A DNA stretch of 64,000 nt from positions 367-64,366 of the forward strand of contig NZ_JADHDU010000003.1 in assembly GCF_016820495.1 (NCBI RefSeq), given 5' to 3'. Source of the DNA: Planococcus beigongshangi. GTDB taxonomy: Bacteria; Bacillota; Bacilli; Bacillales_A; Planococcaceae. Below the pieces are notes generated by a model, which searched no databases, was not told the origin of the DNA, and worked only from the letters and a program-made list of their open reading frames with translations. The position numbers and the translations under genes are program-made. Positions 1 through 11,850 of the stretch are shown one piece after another (position 1 is the stretch's first letter; the number at the start of each line of letters is the position of its first letter).

Positions 1-47
1 CAAGGTTCAGTTTAAAATTTATTGCCGCGCTCATTGGCGACTTGATT

Positions 48-76
48 AATATACCATGCCTGACAAGTTGCGTCAA
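48..76 (-). promoter_or_regulatory. Consensus-like promoter firing off the left edge
   Basis: Reading the minus strand, TTGACG (71-76) is followed after exactly 17 bases by TATATT (48-53). No gene lies between it and the window edge. In related Bacillales an rRNA operon commonly follows gyrA in this place and direction, so an rrn promoter is the likeliest reading, but the rRNA itself is outside the window. A second TTGACG with a similar downstream context (154-159) has no clear -10. Confidence 0.6.
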
Positions 77-170
77 CACATAATCGGAAATTAGTTCAGA
101 TTCGCGCAATTTGTTTTCATTGGATATTTTTCGATGAAATTGAAAAAAAATTGCGTCAATGAAAAAACAG

Positions 171-200
171 AAAAAAAGAACCCGCAAATACTTCTGCGGG
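171..200 (-). terminator. Intrinsic terminator of gyrA
   Basis: CCCGCA (181-186) pairs with TGCGGG (195-200), and on the minus strand the hairpin is followed by a T-rich tract (complement of 171-180). It starts just beyond the gyrA stop. Confidence 0.8.
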
Positions 201-210
201 TCGCTCCAAT

Positions 211-2787
211 CTATTCTTCATCTTCTTCCGACAGTTTTTCGCTGCCGTTTTCTGTATCTTCTGCGATGATTTCATCTTCGGAATAAACATCCGCTCCAGC
301 ACTTTCTTCTATTAGAAGATCATCAGCGCCTTCATCAGCTGTTTCTTCCGGAAGATCGATGTCTTTCTTCACTTTCGCGACAGTCGCCACAATTTCGTCT
401 TCGCCCAGACGGATCAGGCGGACGCCTTGTGTGCTTCGGCCAGTGACGGAAATATCATTGACATCCATACGGATCAGGACACCGTTCACTGTTATCAGCA
501 TGATATCTTCTGTACCGTTAACAGTGCGGACTGCTACGAGCGGTCCGTTCTTATCAGTGATCTGGCATGTTTTGATGCCCATACCGCCCCGGGACTGCAC
601 ACGGTATTCAGCTTCTTTCGTCTGTTTCCCGTACCCGTTCTCGGTGATGACAAGAACATTATCCTCGGGATCCAATATCTCCATACCGACAACCTGGTCG
701 CCTTCACGAAGTCGGATGCCGCGAACGCCGCTTGCTGTACGTCCCATACTGCGGATGTCCGTTTCAGGGAAGCGGATCAATGCACCGTTGCGTGTTCCGA
801 TGACCATTTCTTTCGTGCCATCCGTCAGTTTGACTGAAATCAGCTCATCTTCTTCACGCAGGCCAATCGCAATTAACCCGTTCTGGCGGATGTTGGCAAA
901 ATTCGTTACCGGCGTACGTTTGCTGAGTCCATCACGTGTAGTAAAGAAGAAGAATGCGTCTTCCTTGAATTCTTCCACTCGAATTACTGCTGTGACTTTC
1001 TCATCTTTACCGATTTCCAAGAGATTGACTAATGGCAAACCTTTTGCGGTACGGCCATATTCAGGGATCTGATAGCCTTTCTTGCGGTAAACCTTACCTT
1101 TGCTCGTAAAGAACAGGATTGTATCGTGGGTGGATGTATATAGAAGATGTTCAACAAAATCATCTTCATTTGTACCCATTCCCTGGACACCGCGTCCTCC
1201 TCGTTTCTGGCTGCGGTAAGTGTTTGCAGGCAAACGCTTGATATAGCCGTTGTGAGTCAGTGTAAGAACTGAATCTTCACGCGGGATCAAATCTTCATCC
1301 TCGAACATTTCAGTTCCGCCTGTAGTGATTTCAGTTCTTCTTTCATCACCGAAGCGTTCTTTGATCTCTGTCATTTCCTCACGGATGATCTCGATGATCC
1401 GGTATTCATTCGCCAGGATTTCACGAAGGTCTTCGATCGTTTTCACGAGACCCTGGTATTCATCTTCTATCTTATCGCGTTCCAAACCTGTTAAGCGTTG
1501 AAGACGCATATCAAGAATCGCCTGTGATTGGCGTTCTGAAAGGTTAAAGTCGTTCATCAGACCATTGCGGGCTTCTTCGGCCGTCTGAGATCCACGGATC
1601 AATGCAATTATGGCATCGATATGGTCAAGCGCGATGCGTAATCCCTCAAGGATATGCGCACGATCTTCCGCTTTTTGCAAATCGAACTGCGTACGGCGGC
1701 GGATAACCACTTTTTGATGTTCCAAATAATGGAATAAAACTTCACGTAAACTTAAAACTTTCGGATGTCCATCGACAAGAGCCAGCATGTTGATACCGAA
1801 ACTTGTCTGCATTGCCGTCTGTTTATATAAGTTATTCAAAAGGACATTGGCGCTTGCATCGCGGCGAACTTCGATAACGACGCGCATACCGTTGCGGTCA
1901 GATTCATCGCGCAAATCTGTAATGCCATCGATTTTCTTATCGCGCACCAATTCAGCAATCTTCTCGATCAAACGGGCTTTATTGACCTGGAATGGCAGTT
2001 CATGGATCAGAATTGTCTCGCGCCCATTCGGTTTCGTTTCAATTTCCACTACGGAACGGATCATCACTGATCCTTTACCTGTTTCGTAAGCACGGCGAAT
2101 ACCGCTCCGGCCCAGGATAATACCGCCTGTCGGGAAATCAGGCCCTGGCATATGTTCAAGAAGCTCTTCTGTAGTGATAGCCGGATTTTCCGCCAATGCA
2201 AGCACAGCATCGATTGTTTCCCCAAGATTATGGGGAGGAATATTCGTAGCCATACCTACAGCAATACCGGAAGTTCCGTTTACCAGCAGGTTCGGGAAAC
2301 GGGCTGGAAGAACGACCGGCTCTTTTTCCTGGCCATCGTAGTTTTCTCTATAGTCGATTGTATTCTTATTCAGGTCGCGCAACAGTTCCATCGCGATCTT
2401 CGACATCCTTGACTCGGTATAACGCATCGCAGCTGCCGCGTCTCCGTCCACAGAACCGAAGTTCCCGTGTCCATCAACAAGCATATAGCGGTAACTGAAA
2501 TCCTGCGCCATCCGTACCATCGTCTCGTAAACTGCACTGTCACCGTGCGGGTGGTATTTACCGATTACATCCCCGACGATACGCGCAGATTTTTTATAGG
2601 CTTTATCGGAAGTGATTCCGAGATCGAACATCGAATAAAGAATGCGGCGATGGACCGGTTTCAATCCATCACGTACATCCGGCAAGGCACGGGAGACGAT
2701 AACGCTCATTGCATAGTCCAAAAACGATGTGCGCATCTCCGTGCTTATATTTATTTCTTCAACTCCACTGCTAGGCCGTTCCGCCAT
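211..2787 (-). CDS. gyrA: DNA gyrase subunit A
   Basis: 858 residues. GyrA is the breakage-reunion subunit of type IIA topoisomerase; with GyrB it introduces negative supercoils using ATP. The catalytic tyrosine is Y123 in the motif MRYTESRM. The quinolone-determining positions are S84 and E88 (HGDSAVYE), the usual sensitive residues. The C-terminal half carries the beta-pinwheel with the GyrA-box-like QKRGGRG stretch, and the tail (last ~45 residues) is strongly acidic. The start ATG has a GAGGAGG ribosome site. It follows gyrB by 29 bases on the same strand, so the two are probably co-transcribed, and it ends in an intrinsic terminator. Confidence 0.98.
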   Translation of the reverse strand: MAERPSSGVEEINISTEMRTSFLDYAMSVIVSRALPDVRDGLKPVHRRILYSMFDLGITSDKAYKKSARIVGDVIGKYHPHGDSAVYETMVRMAQDFSYRYMLVDGHGNFGSVDGDAAAAMRYTESRMSKIAMELLRDLNKNTIDYRENYDGQEKEPVVLPARFPNLLVNGTSGIAVGMATNIPPHNLGETIDAVLALAENPAITTEELLEHMPGPDFPTGGIILGRSGIRRAYETGKGSVMIRSVVEIETKPNGRETILIHELPFQVNKARLIEKIAELVRDKKIDGITDLRDESDRNGMRVVIEVRRDASANVLLNNLYKQTAMQTSFGINMLALVDGHPKVLSLREVLFHYLEHQKVVIRRRTQFDLQKAEDRAHILEGLRIALDHIDAIIALIRGSQTAEEARNGLMNDFNLSERQSQAILDMRLQRLTGLERDKIEDEYQGLVKTIEDLREILANEYRIIEIIREEMTEIKERFGDERRTEITTGGTEMFEDEDLIPREDSVLTLTHNGYIKRLPANTYRSQKRGGRGVQGMGTNEDDFVEHLLYTSTHDTILFFTSKGKVYRKKGYQIPEYGRTAKGLPLVNLLEIGKDEKVTAVIRVEEFKEDAFFFFTTRDGLSKRTPVTNFANIRQNGLIAIGLREEDELISVKLTDGTKEMVIGTRNGALIRFPETDIRSMGRTASGVRGIRLREGDQVVGMEILDPEDNVLVITENGYGKQTKEAEYRVQSRGGMGIKTCQITDKNGPLVAVRTVNGTEDIMLITVNGVLIRMDVNDISVTGRSTQGVRLIRLGEDEIVATVAKVKKDIDLPEETADEGADDLLIEESAGADVYSEDEIIAEDTENGSEKLSEEDEE

Positions 2788-2816
2788 TTCCGCAGCCTCC
2801 TCTCACCTGTATCACC

Positions 2817-4775
<1,959 letters not shown>

Positions 4776-4903
4776 CTATTTTCCCATGGCACGCTGTAAC
4801 TGACTGAGATTCAAATCTTTAAAAACTGCTGCCGCACAAAAACGCCGCCATATCCAATAGATGCCTGATGACGGCCTGACGTGCAGCTATTCAGATAAAT
4901 GTT

Positions 4904-6016
4904 TCACTCTTTGACCGTGCCTTTTGTTACTTCAAAGAGACGCGCACTTTGAATCGTTTCATGCTGGATGCCGTCGACACTGGTCGTGGTCACAAATGTC
5001 TGGACCGAACCGCGGATCGTATTCAGCAAATGGGATTGGCGGTAATCATCCAATTCCGATAATACATCGTCCAGCAATAAAACCGGAGGCTCTCCCACTT
5101 CCTGTTTGATCAGCTCGATTTCAGCCAATTTCAGTGACAGGGCGGTAGTCCGCTGTTGGCCCTGCGAGCCGTAAGTCTGGACATCATAGCCATTGACGAT
5201 GAATTGAAGTTCATCCCGGTGCGGACCGACAAGCGTCACGCCGCGGTCGATTTCACGTTTTCTTACTTCCAGCAGTTTTTGCTGCAGGAAAGAAGCCATT
5301 TCTTCCGAGGTCCAATCAGGATCCAGTCCACTGATCGGCTGGTAGCGGATCTCCAATTGTTCGAGACCGCGTGAAATTCCCTGATGGATCGGAGCCGCCC
5401 ATTTTTGGAGAAGCTCCATGAAGTGGAATCTTTTCCGGATGATTTTCACGGCGGCTTCTATAAATTGATCGGTATAGACATCGAACATCATGTCGTCGAT
5501 CGATTGTTTTCCGTAATGCTGCTTTAATATATGATTGCGCTGTTTTAAAAGTTTTTGGTAATCCAACAGATCGTGCAAATAGACCGGTGAAATCTGGCCA
5601 ATTTCCATATCAATGAAACGGCGGCGGACCTGGGGGCTTCCTTTTACAAGATGGAGATCCTCCGGTGCGAACATGACGACATTCAACTGGCCGATATAAT
5701 CGCTCAGCCTCCGCTGTTCCAAGTGGTTGACTTTAGCAGTCTTGCCTTTTTTGGATAAGGTGATTTCAAGCGGCAATTTGCCGTATTTACGGTAGATATC
5801 AGCCTTTATTTTACCATATTCCGCATCCCAGCGTATCAATTCCTTGTCATTGGAAGTTCGGTGGGATTTGGCCATCGACAGCACATAGAGTGCTTCCATG
5901 ACATTGGTTTTGCCTTGCGCGTTCTCTCCGATAAAGACGTTGATCTCCGGGGAAAACGACAGCTCCAGCTCTTCATAGTTCCGGTAATTCAGGAGTTCGA
6001 GACGGTCAATCCGCAT
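4904..6016 (-). CDS. recF: DNA replication/repair protein RecF
   Basis: 370 residues, the normal size. RecF is an SMC-like ATPase that helps load RecA at single-strand gaps behind stalled forks (RecFOR pathway). Walker A is GENAQGKT at residues 30-37, the ABC-type signature is [10 protein letters not shown] near residue 285, and Walker B is [11 protein letters not shown]. The start overlaps the end of yaaA by 11 bases, so the two genes are translationally coupled within the dnaN-yaaA-recF-gyrBA cluster. Confidence 0.97.
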   Translation of the reverse strand: MRIDRLELLNYRNYEELELSFSPEINVFIGENAQGKTNVMEALYVLSMAKSHRTSNDKELIRWDAEYGKIKADIYRKYGKLPLEITLSKKGKTAKVNHLEQRRLSDYIGQLNVVMFAPEDLHLVKGSPQVRRRFIDMEIGQISPVYLHDLLDYQKLLKQRNHILKQHYGKQSIDDMMFDVYTDQFIEAAVKIIRKRFHFMELLQKWAAPIHQGISRGLEQLEIRYQPISGLDPDWTSEEMASFLQQKLLEVRKREIDRGVTLVGPHRDELQFIVNGYDVQTYGSQGQQRTTALSLKLAEIELIKQEVGEPPVLLLDDVLSELDDYRQSHLLNTIRGSVQTFVTTTSVDGIQHETIQSARLFEVTKGTVKE

Positions 6017-6245
6017 CGAAGCTCATGCCTTCGGCGATTACGATACGGAATTCCCCCACTTCCGGAATTGATACTGTGTCTTCCGGACGCAGCTTTTTCC
6101 CTCTGCGGTTTTCCGCTTCTCCGTTGACGAAAACTTCATGTTCACTCAAGAACCATTTCGCCATTCCACCTGAACTGATCGTATCCGTCATTTTCAGTAA
6201 TTGGCCCAATGTAATAAATTCCGTCTCAATACCGATTTCTTTCAA
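6006..6245 (-). CDS. yaaA: S4-domain RNA-binding protein YaaA
   Basis: 79 residues from a TTG start. A small S4-type RNA-binding protein always found between dnaN and recF in Bacillales and linked to ribosome assembly in the family. The body [10 protein letters not shown]...[18 protein letters not shown] matches the family. I chose TTG at 6245 because AAGGATGAG lies 6 bases upstream on the minus strand and the length then matches relatives. An upstream TTG at 6263 would add six residues. Confidence 0.88.
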   Translation of the reverse strand: MKEIGIETEFITLGQLLKMTDTISSGGMAKWFLSEHEVFVNGEAENRRGKKLRPEDTVSIPEVGEFRIVIAEGMSFDAD

Positions 6246-6303
6246 AATGCACTCATCCTTCAATTCGTAGTCTATCCCTTTATTTTACCCTAAACGCCCC
6301 TAA

Positions 6304-6335
6304 AAGTAAAAAAGGATAGCCTGTATGGGCTATCC
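6304..6335 (-). terminator. Terminator/attenuator between dnaN and yaaA
   Basis: GGATAGCC (6314-6321) pairs with GGCTATCC (6328-6335), an 8-bp stem, followed on the minus strand by a T-rich tract. It lies in the 100-base gap after dnaN, so dnaA-dnaN transcripts should be at least partly stopped before yaaA-recF-gyrB-gyrA. Confidence 0.8.
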
Positions 6336-6352
6336 TGAGGTGTAAATGATGT

Positions 6353-7489
6353 TTAATATGTCCGGACAGGAAGAATCAGCTGAAGAATCGAATCATCCAA
6401 AGCGGATTTCAGGACGAACGGGCGCATGGCACCAGTAAATTGAATGACGACATCCTGGCCATCAATCGCTTTTAACGCATCCATCATAAATTTCGCGCTG
6501 AATGAGATTTTCAGATCTTCTCCTTCTATACTCTGTGCCTGAAGCTGCTCTTCCACTTTTCCGACTTCCGGCGAATTTGAAGAGACTTCGACATCGCTGC
6601 CTTCTGCTGCAGAAAAACGCACCACATTATTGCGTTCTTCGCGTGCAAGTAAAGAAGCACGGTCAATCGACTGCAATAATGAACGGCCGTTTACTGTGAC
6701 AGTCGTTTTATATTCAGAAGGAATCAAACGGGATGTATCCGGATAATTTCCTTCAAGCAGCCGCGAGAAGAACAGAATATGCTTCGATTTGAAAAGCACC
6801 TGCTGATTCGTCATGACGATTTCAACCGGTTCTGATGTATCATCAAGAATTTTGTTCAGCTCATTCAGGCTCTTCCCTGGAATAACGACGCTGTATTCGC
6901 CTTCCGGAAGAGTTTCCAAAGTCGTTTTTCGGCGCGCAAGGCGGTGGCTGTCAGTTGCGACACAGACCAACTGCCCTTCTTTGACTTCCCAGTGGACGCC
7001 TGTCAACACAGGACGTGTTTCAGAACTGGACACCGCAAAAACTGTTTCACGGTTGATCGTCTTCAATAGATCTGCCGGTATGGTGAACAGACGGTCATCC
7101 TGAATTTCAGGAAGCTGTGGATAATCCATCGCATCCAGGCCTATTAGATGAAACTCGGATTTGCCCGAACGGATATGCGTCTGGAAATTGCCGGTGATTT
7201 CGATCTCCACATCATTGGTCGGCAATTTACGGATGATTTCCCCAAAAACTTTCGCCTGGAGGACAATGCTTCCTCCCTGTGCGACACGGATGATCTGTTC
7301 GCCATCTTCTTCAGCCGGGATGAAAGTCTGGATCGTGATATCTGAATCACTTCCCGTCAATCTCATGCCTTCTGAAGAAACGTCCATTTTGATCCCTGTT
7401 AAAATCGGGATGGTCGTTTTTGAACTGACTGCTTTCATTACATCGTTTAAACCTTCGACTAATCGTTCACGCATTATCTCGAATTTCAT
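6353..7489 (-). CDS. dnaN: DNA polymerase III sliding clamp (beta subunit)
   Basis: 378 residues, as expected for three clamp domains. It forms the ring that tethers replicative polymerase PolC/DnaE to DNA. The N-terminal MKFEIMRERLVEGLNDVMKA, the central VRFSA and the C-terminal LILPVRTY ending are typical. It lies directly downstream of dnaA, separated by the origin unwinding region. The start ATG has GAGGTTC upstream. It ends 18 bases before the hairpin at 6314-6335. Confidence 0.98.
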   Translation of the reverse strand: MKFEIMRERLVEGLNDVMKAVSSKTTIPILTGIKMDVSSEGMRLTGSDSDITIQTFIPAEEDGEQIIRVAQGGSIVLQAKVFGEIIRKLPTNDVEIEITGNFQTHIRSGKSEFHLIGLDAMDYPQLPEIQDDRLFTIPADLLKTINRETVFAVSSSETRPVLTGVHWEVKEGQLVCVATDSHRLARRKTTLETLPEGEYSVVIPGKSLNELNKILDDTSEPVEIVMTNQQVLFKSKHILFFSRLLEGNYPDTSRLIPSEYKTTVTVNGRSLLQSIDRASLLAREERNNVVRFSAAEGSDVEVSSNSPEVGKVEEQLQAQSIEGEDLKISFSAKFMMDALKAIDGQDVVIQFTGAMRPFVLKSALDDSILQLILPVRTY

Positions 7490-7501
7490 TCTCGAACCTC
7501 G

Positions 7502-7654
7502 CTTATATATATATTTTGTTTAAAGCTTTTAAAGTAATAATAGTAGTAGGGGCTGTGAATATGTGGATAAGCCCTTTTTCCTGAATCAGGGCAGGTTATC
7601 CACATGTAGATAAGGTGTGTGTAAGCTACTGGGCAATCCGGCGGCTTATCCACA
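7502..7654. other. oriC: Origin unwinding region: DUE, DnaA-trios and DnaA boxes (dnaA-dnaN gap)
   Basis: An AT-rich stretch (7502-7542) is followed by the trinucleotide run TAATAATAGTAGTAG (7535-7549), a GGGG cluster, and a perfect DnaA box TGTGGATAA (7562-7570). Two further perfect boxes TTATCCACA lie at 7596-7604 and 7646-7654. Box, GC-rich spacer, TAG-type trios, then AT-rich DNA pointing toward dnaN is the layout known for the Bacillus subtilis basal unwinding system. A 5-bp inverted repeat (7571-7592) separates the boxes. This is inferred from sequence order only. Confidence 0.85.
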
Positions 7655-7661
7655 CCTTATT

Positions 7662-9005
7662 TTATGTTGTAAGTGCTTTTTTAATGTCTTTTACATCCTG
7701 CTGGAGCTGCTGATCGCTTTTCAGCAGCGTCGAAATCTTTTCGTGGGCATGGATGACCGTCGTATGGTCGCGCCCTCCGAATTCCTCGCCGATTTTAGGC
7801 AATGAAAAATTAGTCAGCTCGCGCGAAAGGTACATGGCCACCTGCCGTGGGTATGCGATATCCTTTGTGCGGCGTTTTGTTTTGAAATCATCGATTTTGA
7901 TATTGAACTGGTCACCGACAGCATGCTGGATGTCCAGGATGGTGATGACTTTGGGTTTTGCGTTCGGCATGATGTCCTTCAACGCTTCCGCTGCAAGTTC
8001 CGCACTCATATCCCGGTTGATCAGAGAGGAATAAGCGACTACGCGAATCAATGCCCCCTCCAGTTCCCGGATATTCGAATCGATGGAATTGGCGATATAC
8101 ATCATGACGTCATTCGGGATATCAAGACCGTCAGCTTTCGCTTTTTTGCGCAGAATGGCAATGCGTGTTTCCAGGTCCGGCGGTGTAATATCCGTAATGA
8201 GCCCCCATTCGAAACGCGACCGCAAGCGGTCTTCGAGTGTCGGGATCTCTTTCGGCGGCCGGTCACTTGAGATGATGATCTGCTTGGATTCTTCGTGCAG
8301 CGTATTGAATGTATGGAAAAATTCTTCCTGCGTCTGCTCTTTTCCTGCCAAAAACTGAATATCATCAATCAAAAGAATGTCGACACTCCGGTATTTATTG
8401 CGGAAATCGACTGTTTGGTTATCCCGGATGGAATTGATGAATTCGTTGGTGAATTTTTCCGAAGACAAATAAACCACTTTGGCATTCGGGTTGTGTTCAA
8501 GGACATAATGTCCGATGGCGTGCATGAGGTGGGTCTTGCCAAGTCCTACGCCCCCGTAGATGAACAGCGGATTGTATGCTTTTGCGGGAGCTTCGGCAAC
8601 TGCAAGAGATGCAGCATGCGCGAAACGGTTGCCTGATCCAATTACAAAGGTATCGAAAGTGTATTTGGGGTTAAGCATTCCCGGCAAAAACTCCTGCTGG
8701 TCATTCTGGCCCGGCTTGACGCGGGGCGCTGGAAGCTGAAAATCGTCCATGTCCTGATCTTTGGGAACAACAAATTTTATCAGCAGATCATCGCCTGTCA
8801 GATCCGAAAGAATCCCTGTTATCAAATGCACGTAATGGTTTTCCAGCCAGTCGCGGGCAAATGAATTAGGGGCCGATATCGTGACGGTATCACCCTGATA
8901 AGATAAAAGTTTTGTTGATTTTAACCACGTTTCAAAACTCGGTTTGGAGATTTTTGTTTCAACTTGGGCTAAGACACTCGACCAGATTTCGTCTAAGTGT
9001 TCCAA
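7662..9005 (-). CDS. dnaA: Chromosomal replication initiator DnaA
   Basis: 447 residues. AAA+ initiator that binds DnaA boxes and melts the origin. Domain I is N-terminal ([19 protein letters not shown]), Walker A is GGVGLGKTH, Walker [10 protein letters not shown], and the C-terminal helix-turn-helix signature is [10 protein letters not shown]. The reading frame stays open further upstream, but a TTG at 9005 with AAAGGAGAAG upstream gives the family length and N-terminus, so it is preferred over the ATG at 9077. DnaA boxes in the upstream region (for example 9066-9074) lie next to TATACT/TATGAT-like -10 sequences (9040-9050), which suggests autoregulation. Confidence 0.97.
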   Translation of the reverse strand: MEHLDEIWSSVLAQVETKISKPSFETWLKSTKLLSYQGDTVTISAPNSFARDWLENHYVHLITGILSDLTGDDLLIKFVVPKDQDMDDFQLPAPRVKPGQNDQQEFLPGMLNPKYTFDTFVIGSGNRFAHAASLAVAEAPAKAYNPLFIYGGVGLGKTHLMHAIGHYVLEHNPNAKVVYLSSEKFTNEFINSIRDNQTVDFRNKYRSVDILLIDDIQFLAGKEQTQEEFFHTFNTLHEESKQIIISSDRPPKEIPTLEDRLRSRFEWGLITDITPPDLETRIAILRKKAKADGLDIPNDVMMYIANSIDSNIRELEGALIRVVAYSSLINRDMSAELAAEALKDIMPNAKPKVITILDIQHAVGDQFNIKIDDFKTKRRTKDIAYPRQVAMYLSRELTNFSLPKIGEEFGGRDHTTVIHAHEKISTLLKSDQQLQQDVKDIKKALTT

Positions 9006-9065
9006 TAGCTCTTCTCCTTTATATGTAAAATATTTTTTAAGTATATCATACACAAAGCCACAGGC

Positions 9066-9362
9066 TGTGGATAACATTCATGAACAGGCTGGTGAATAAC
9101 TATCCACACCTTACCCACAGATTGTGGATAAGTATTTTGGTATAAAAATTATCAACAAGTGAAAACAAGTTAATGTTACCAAAAAGTACTAGACAATACA
9201 AGCAGTTCTTTTACTTATCCACATAACCGGAATAACGCACAGCGGAACTATCCACATGCAGTTCCTATGTGTGAAACTTGTAGATAAGGGATGTGGATAA
9301 TTATTTTACCGAAAAAAATACTGCACAGCAAATCCGGAAAAATATTTTATGGATGTGGATAA
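9066..9362. other. oriC: Origin DnaA-box array upstream of dnaA
   Basis: Perfect boxes (TTATCCACA or its complement) lie at 9066-9074, 9123-9131, 9215-9223, 9292-9300 and 9354-9362. One-mismatch boxes lie at 9100-9108 and 9248-9256 (CTATCCACA), 9111-9119 (TTACCCACA) and 9149-9157 (TTATCAACA). The region between dnaA and rpmH has no ORF. Together with the 7502-7654 segment this makes a bipartite origin split by dnaA. Confidence 0.93.
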
Positions 9363-9400
9363 CATTATTATCAAAGAGTAACGCGATGCAGAATAAGATA

Positions 9401-9430
9401 TTGACATTTGAGGGGTTCAGCTATTATAAT
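9401..9430 (+). promoter_or_regulatory. rpmH promoter
   Basis: TTGACA (9401-9406), an 18-base spacer and TATAAT (9425-9430): both hexamers are exact sigma-A consensus. The rpmH start is 66 bases downstream of the -10, and the nearest DnaA box ends 39 bases before the -35. Confidence 0.88.
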
Positions 9431-9496
9431 AGTCGAGACTGTCTTTAAGATTAATAAAGATGAATAGTTAACTCTCATTTCAGGAGGTGTCCTAAT

Positions 9497-9634
9497 ATGA
9501 CATTGCGCACATATCAACCAAATAAACGTAAACACAGCAAAGTACACGGCTTCAGAGCACGTATGAGCACAAAGAACGGACGTCGCGTTATCGCAGCACG
9601 CCGTCGTAAAGGAAGAAAAGTATTATCAGCTTAA
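9497..9634 (+). CDS. rpmH: 50S ribosomal protein L34
   Basis: 45 residues, very basic ([20 protein letters not shown] at the N-terminus, ending [11 protein letters not shown]). A small protein of the large ribosomal subunit. AGGAGGTG lies 7 bases before the ATG. It is the first gene to the right of the origin and is followed at once by a strong terminator, so it is largely uncoupled from rnpA. The first residues differ slightly from the Bacillus subtilis protein. Confidence 0.97.
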   Translation: MTLRTYQPNKRKHSKVHGFRARMSTKNGRRVIAARRRKGRKVLSA

Positions 9635-9636
9635 GT

Positions 9637-9667
9637 CCACTGACCGCATCAGTGGTCTTTTTTTTTT
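9637..9667 (+). terminator. rpmH terminator
   Basis: CCACTGA (9637-9643) pairs with TCAGTGG (9649-9655), followed by a tract of about ten T. Confidence 0.92.
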
Positions 9668-9670
9668 AGA

Positions 9671-9795
9671 AAAGCGGAACCGGCCGTTGGAGTCTGGACA
9701 TTAGAAAAGCGACGGCACCCGTTAAGCTCTGACAGGCATAAGTAGGAACAGCGAAGCGATCCTGATCGCGCAGCTGGGCCGCCGGAGTCTGGACA
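9671..9795. repeat. Dispersed intergenic repeat, copy 1 (partial plus full unit)
   Basis: A unit tail ending AGTCTGGACA (9671-9700) is followed by a full unit (9704-9795) that starts GAAAAGCGACGGCACCCG and ends GCCGGAGTCTGGACA. Copies occur after purA (31823-32066, two in tandem) and after htrA (40875-40943, internally deleted). The left and right arms are partly complementary (AGCTCT...GCATAAG with CTTATG...AGAGCT in the better preserved copy), so the unit can fold. No ORF is supported between rpmH and rnpA. Confidence 0.8.
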
Positions 9796-9863
9796 CAGAA
9801 AAGCAAAGCCACCAGCTCCAAAACCGAACTTCCTTATATATAGCCGAATAAGCAGGTGAAAAA

Positions 9864-10205
9864 ATGAATAAGCATCAACGGATCAAGAAGGATAAAGAAT
9901 TCCAGAAGGTTTTCAAGCAGGGAAAGTCATTTGCGAACCGCCAATTCATCGTCTATGTACTGAAAAGCGAGCAGCCTGAATTCAGGGTCGGCTTATCAGT
10001 GAGCAAGAAAGTCGGCAACGCTGTGACACGCAATCGCATCAAACGGTATATCAGACAGGCATTCCTTGAAATGAAGGAAGATCTGGCGCAAAATGCCGAT
10101 TATGTTATCATCGCCCGGCAACAGGCGGCCACTATGGATTTTCATGAAAGTAAAAAAAGTTTGCAGCATGTATTAAAAATTGCCCGTGCATTGCCTAAGA
10201 AGTAG
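9864..10205 (+). CDS. rnpA: Ribonuclease P protein component
   Basis: 113 residues, basic. It binds the catalytic RNase P RNA and helps it cleave the 5' leader of pre-tRNA. The signature [16 protein letters not shown] near residues 50-65 and VGLSVSKK before it are the family's RNA-binding helix and cleft. The ATG has GCAGGTG upstream. It sits in the conserved rpmH-rnpA-yidC-jag order, though separated from rpmH by a terminator and a dispersed repeat. Confidence 0.97.
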   Translation: MNKHQRIKKDKEFQKVFKQGKSFANRQFIVYVLKSEQPEFRVGLSVSKKVGNAVTRNRIKRYIRQAFLEMKEDLAQNADYVIIARQQAATMDFHESKKSLQHVLKIARALPKK

Positions 10206-10265
10206 AAAGCGCATCCATGGGAATGTTACTATAGAAGTAAAATGAAATAGTTTGGGGGAAAAAGC

Positions 10266-11054
10266 TTGAATAAGCGTAATTTACTGCTCATCATGCTGAT
10301 AGGCGCAGCTTTATTATTGGCGGGCTGTACGGAGTTTGATCAGCCGATCAGCAGCGACAGCGAAGGATTCTGGAATGAATTTATTGTTTGGCCATTAGTG
10401 TCGGCCATTACGTTCTTTAAAGATCTGCTTGGCACATACGGATTCGGGATCATTGCAGTAACGATCATCATCCGTCTCGTCATGTTGCCACTTATGATCA
10501 AACAGACGAAAAGCTCGAAACGCATGCAGGAAATCCAGCCGGAACTTGCAAAACTGAAAGAGAAGTATAAATCGAAAGATGCTGTGACCCAGCAGAAATA
10601 CCAGCAGGAAATGATGGCGATGTTCCAGGAACGCGGCGTCAACCCGATGGCGGGCTGTTTACCGGTTCTTGTACAGATGCCTGTATTGATCGGTTTCTAC
10701 CATGCCATCAGCCGCATGAACAGCACACCAGAGATCGATTTGGGCGCGTTCCTGATTTTCCCGCTTGCCGAACCAAGTATTGTACTGGCGATCATCGCTG
10801 GTTTGATGCAATTCGTCGTCTTGAAGACAGGTCCGGCAATGGACAATCCGCAGATGAAAATCATGATGTATTTCATGCCGATCATGATTGTCGGATTCGG
10901 TATCGTATTGCCATCCGCTCTGACATTGTATTGGGTAATCGGAAATATCATTTCATTGATCCAAAACATGTTCATCTATCGTCCTTGGGAAAAGAAAGAA
11001 GTAAAAGAAGTGCAACAGCCTGTTAAAACGAAAGCAGGAGGGGCTAGAAAGTGA
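10266..11054 (+). CDS. yidC: Membrane protein insertase YidC/SpoIIIJ (lipoprotein)
   Basis: 262 residues from a TTG start with GGGGG upstream. It inserts membrane proteins with or without SecYEG. The N-terminus has a lipoprotein signal (LLLAGC, acylated Cys at 21), followed by the five-helix YidC core: helix near 40-75 (IIIRLVMLPLMIKQTK, containing the conserved Arg in the hydrophilic groove), a cytoplasmic coiled hairpin rich in charged residues (85-120), and three further membrane helices to about 240. The basic tail is typical. It overlaps jag by 4 bases (GTGA), implying coupled translation. Confidence 0.96.
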   Translation: MNKRNLLLIMLIGAALLLAGCTEFDQPISSDSEGFWNEFIVWPLVSAITFFKDLLGTYGFGIIAVTIIIRLVMLPLMIKQTKSSKRMQEIQPELAKLKEKYKSKDAVTQQKYQQEMMAMFQERGVNPMAGCLPVLVQMPVLIGFYHAISRMNSTPEIDLGAFLIFPLAEPSIVLAIIAGLMQFVVLKTGPAMDNPQMKIMMYFMPIMIVGFGIVLPSALTLYWVIGNIISLIQNMFIYRPWEKKEVKEVQQPVKTKAGGARK

Positions 11055-11812
11055 AACAGATTACGCAGACGGGTCTAACTGTTGAAAACGCGATAACTGA
11101 AGCATTGAAAAAACTCCAAGTTACACGTGAAGAAGTGACCATCAACGTAATTCAGCAAGAGAAAAAAGGATTTCTCGGATTTGGAGCGAAACAGGCAGAA
11201 GTCCAAGTGACGGTGAATGAGCCGGAAACGGAATTGCCGAAAATCGACAAAAAACCGGAAATCCCAGTTGTAACGGAACTGCCGAACGGCACAGCCACTG
11301 AAAAAGAGGGAGAAGAGGAAACGGCCGGTGAAGAACCGGTGGAATCCCGTCCTTCCAATGATGAGGCGATTGAAGAAACGAAGAAATACCTGCATGCGAT
11401 TGCAAAAGACATGGGCATCGAAGATCTGTCCATCAGCCATAAAGTAAAAGGCAAGCAGGCCAGTTTCTATCTGGAAAGTGAAAAAGTTGCGATGCTGATC
11501 GGAAAAAGAGGGCATACCTTGAATTCCCTTCAGCAATTGGCACAGCTTGTGGCCAATAAATACACCAATAATTTCATGATGGTGGAACTTGATGCAGAGA
11601 ACTACCGTGAGCGCCGCCAGGAAACACTGGAGCAGCTGGCGGATCGCATGGCTGACAAAGCCATTCGCACCGGCAGCCGCGTTCAATTCGAACCGATGCC
11701 ATCCTATGAGCGCAAAGTGATACATCAGGCATTGTCGAGACGCCTTGATATTGATACGTATTCAGAAGGAAAAGACCCAAACCGCTATCTGGTCATTGAA
11801 CCGTTGCGGTGA
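11051..11812 (+). CDS. jag: RNA-binding protein Jag/KhpB
   Basis: 253 residues from GTG (AGGAGG upstream). Jag_N domain at the start (residues ~3-50, EKKGFLGFGAKQAEV), an acidic linker of about 60 residues (GEEETAGEEPVESRPSN), a KH domain (IGKRGHTLNSLQQLAQLV) and a C-terminal R3H domain (RRLDIDTYSEG...RYLVIEP). The family binds RNA with KhpA and affects cell elongation and division in Firmicutes. It overlaps yidC by 4 bases and ends in a strong terminator. Confidence 0.95.
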   Translation: MKQITQTGLTVENAITEALKKLQVTREEVTINVIQQEKKGFLGFGAKQAEVQVTVNEPETELPKIDKKPEIPVVTELPNGTATEKEGEEETAGEEPVESRPSNDEAIEETKKYLHAIAKDMGIEDLSISHKVKGKQASFYLESEKVAMLIGKRGHTLNSLQQLAQLVANKYTNNFMMVELDAENYRERRQETLEQLADRMADKAIRTGSRVQFEPMPSYERKVIHQALSRRLDIDTYSEGKDPNRYLVIEPLR

Positions 11813-11821
11813 AATGAAGGC

Positions 11822-11850
11822 AGCCCGCTTTTATGAGCGGGCTTTTTTTT
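11822..11850 (+). terminator. jag terminator
   Basis: AGCCCGC (11822-11828) pairs with GCGGGCT (11837-11843), followed by seven T. It closes the rnpA-yidC-jag unit. The rest of the gap to mnmE (11851-12334) is AT-rich, with a T10 run near 11909 and a purine-rich stretch at about 11975-12045. It holds the promoter and DnaA-box features listed separately. Confidence 0.92.

Noticed and set aside
359-1072. 237-codon plus-strand frame opposite gyrA
   Set aside because: Antisense shadow of gyrA; no ribosome site and a Ser/Arg-rich composition typical of such shadows.
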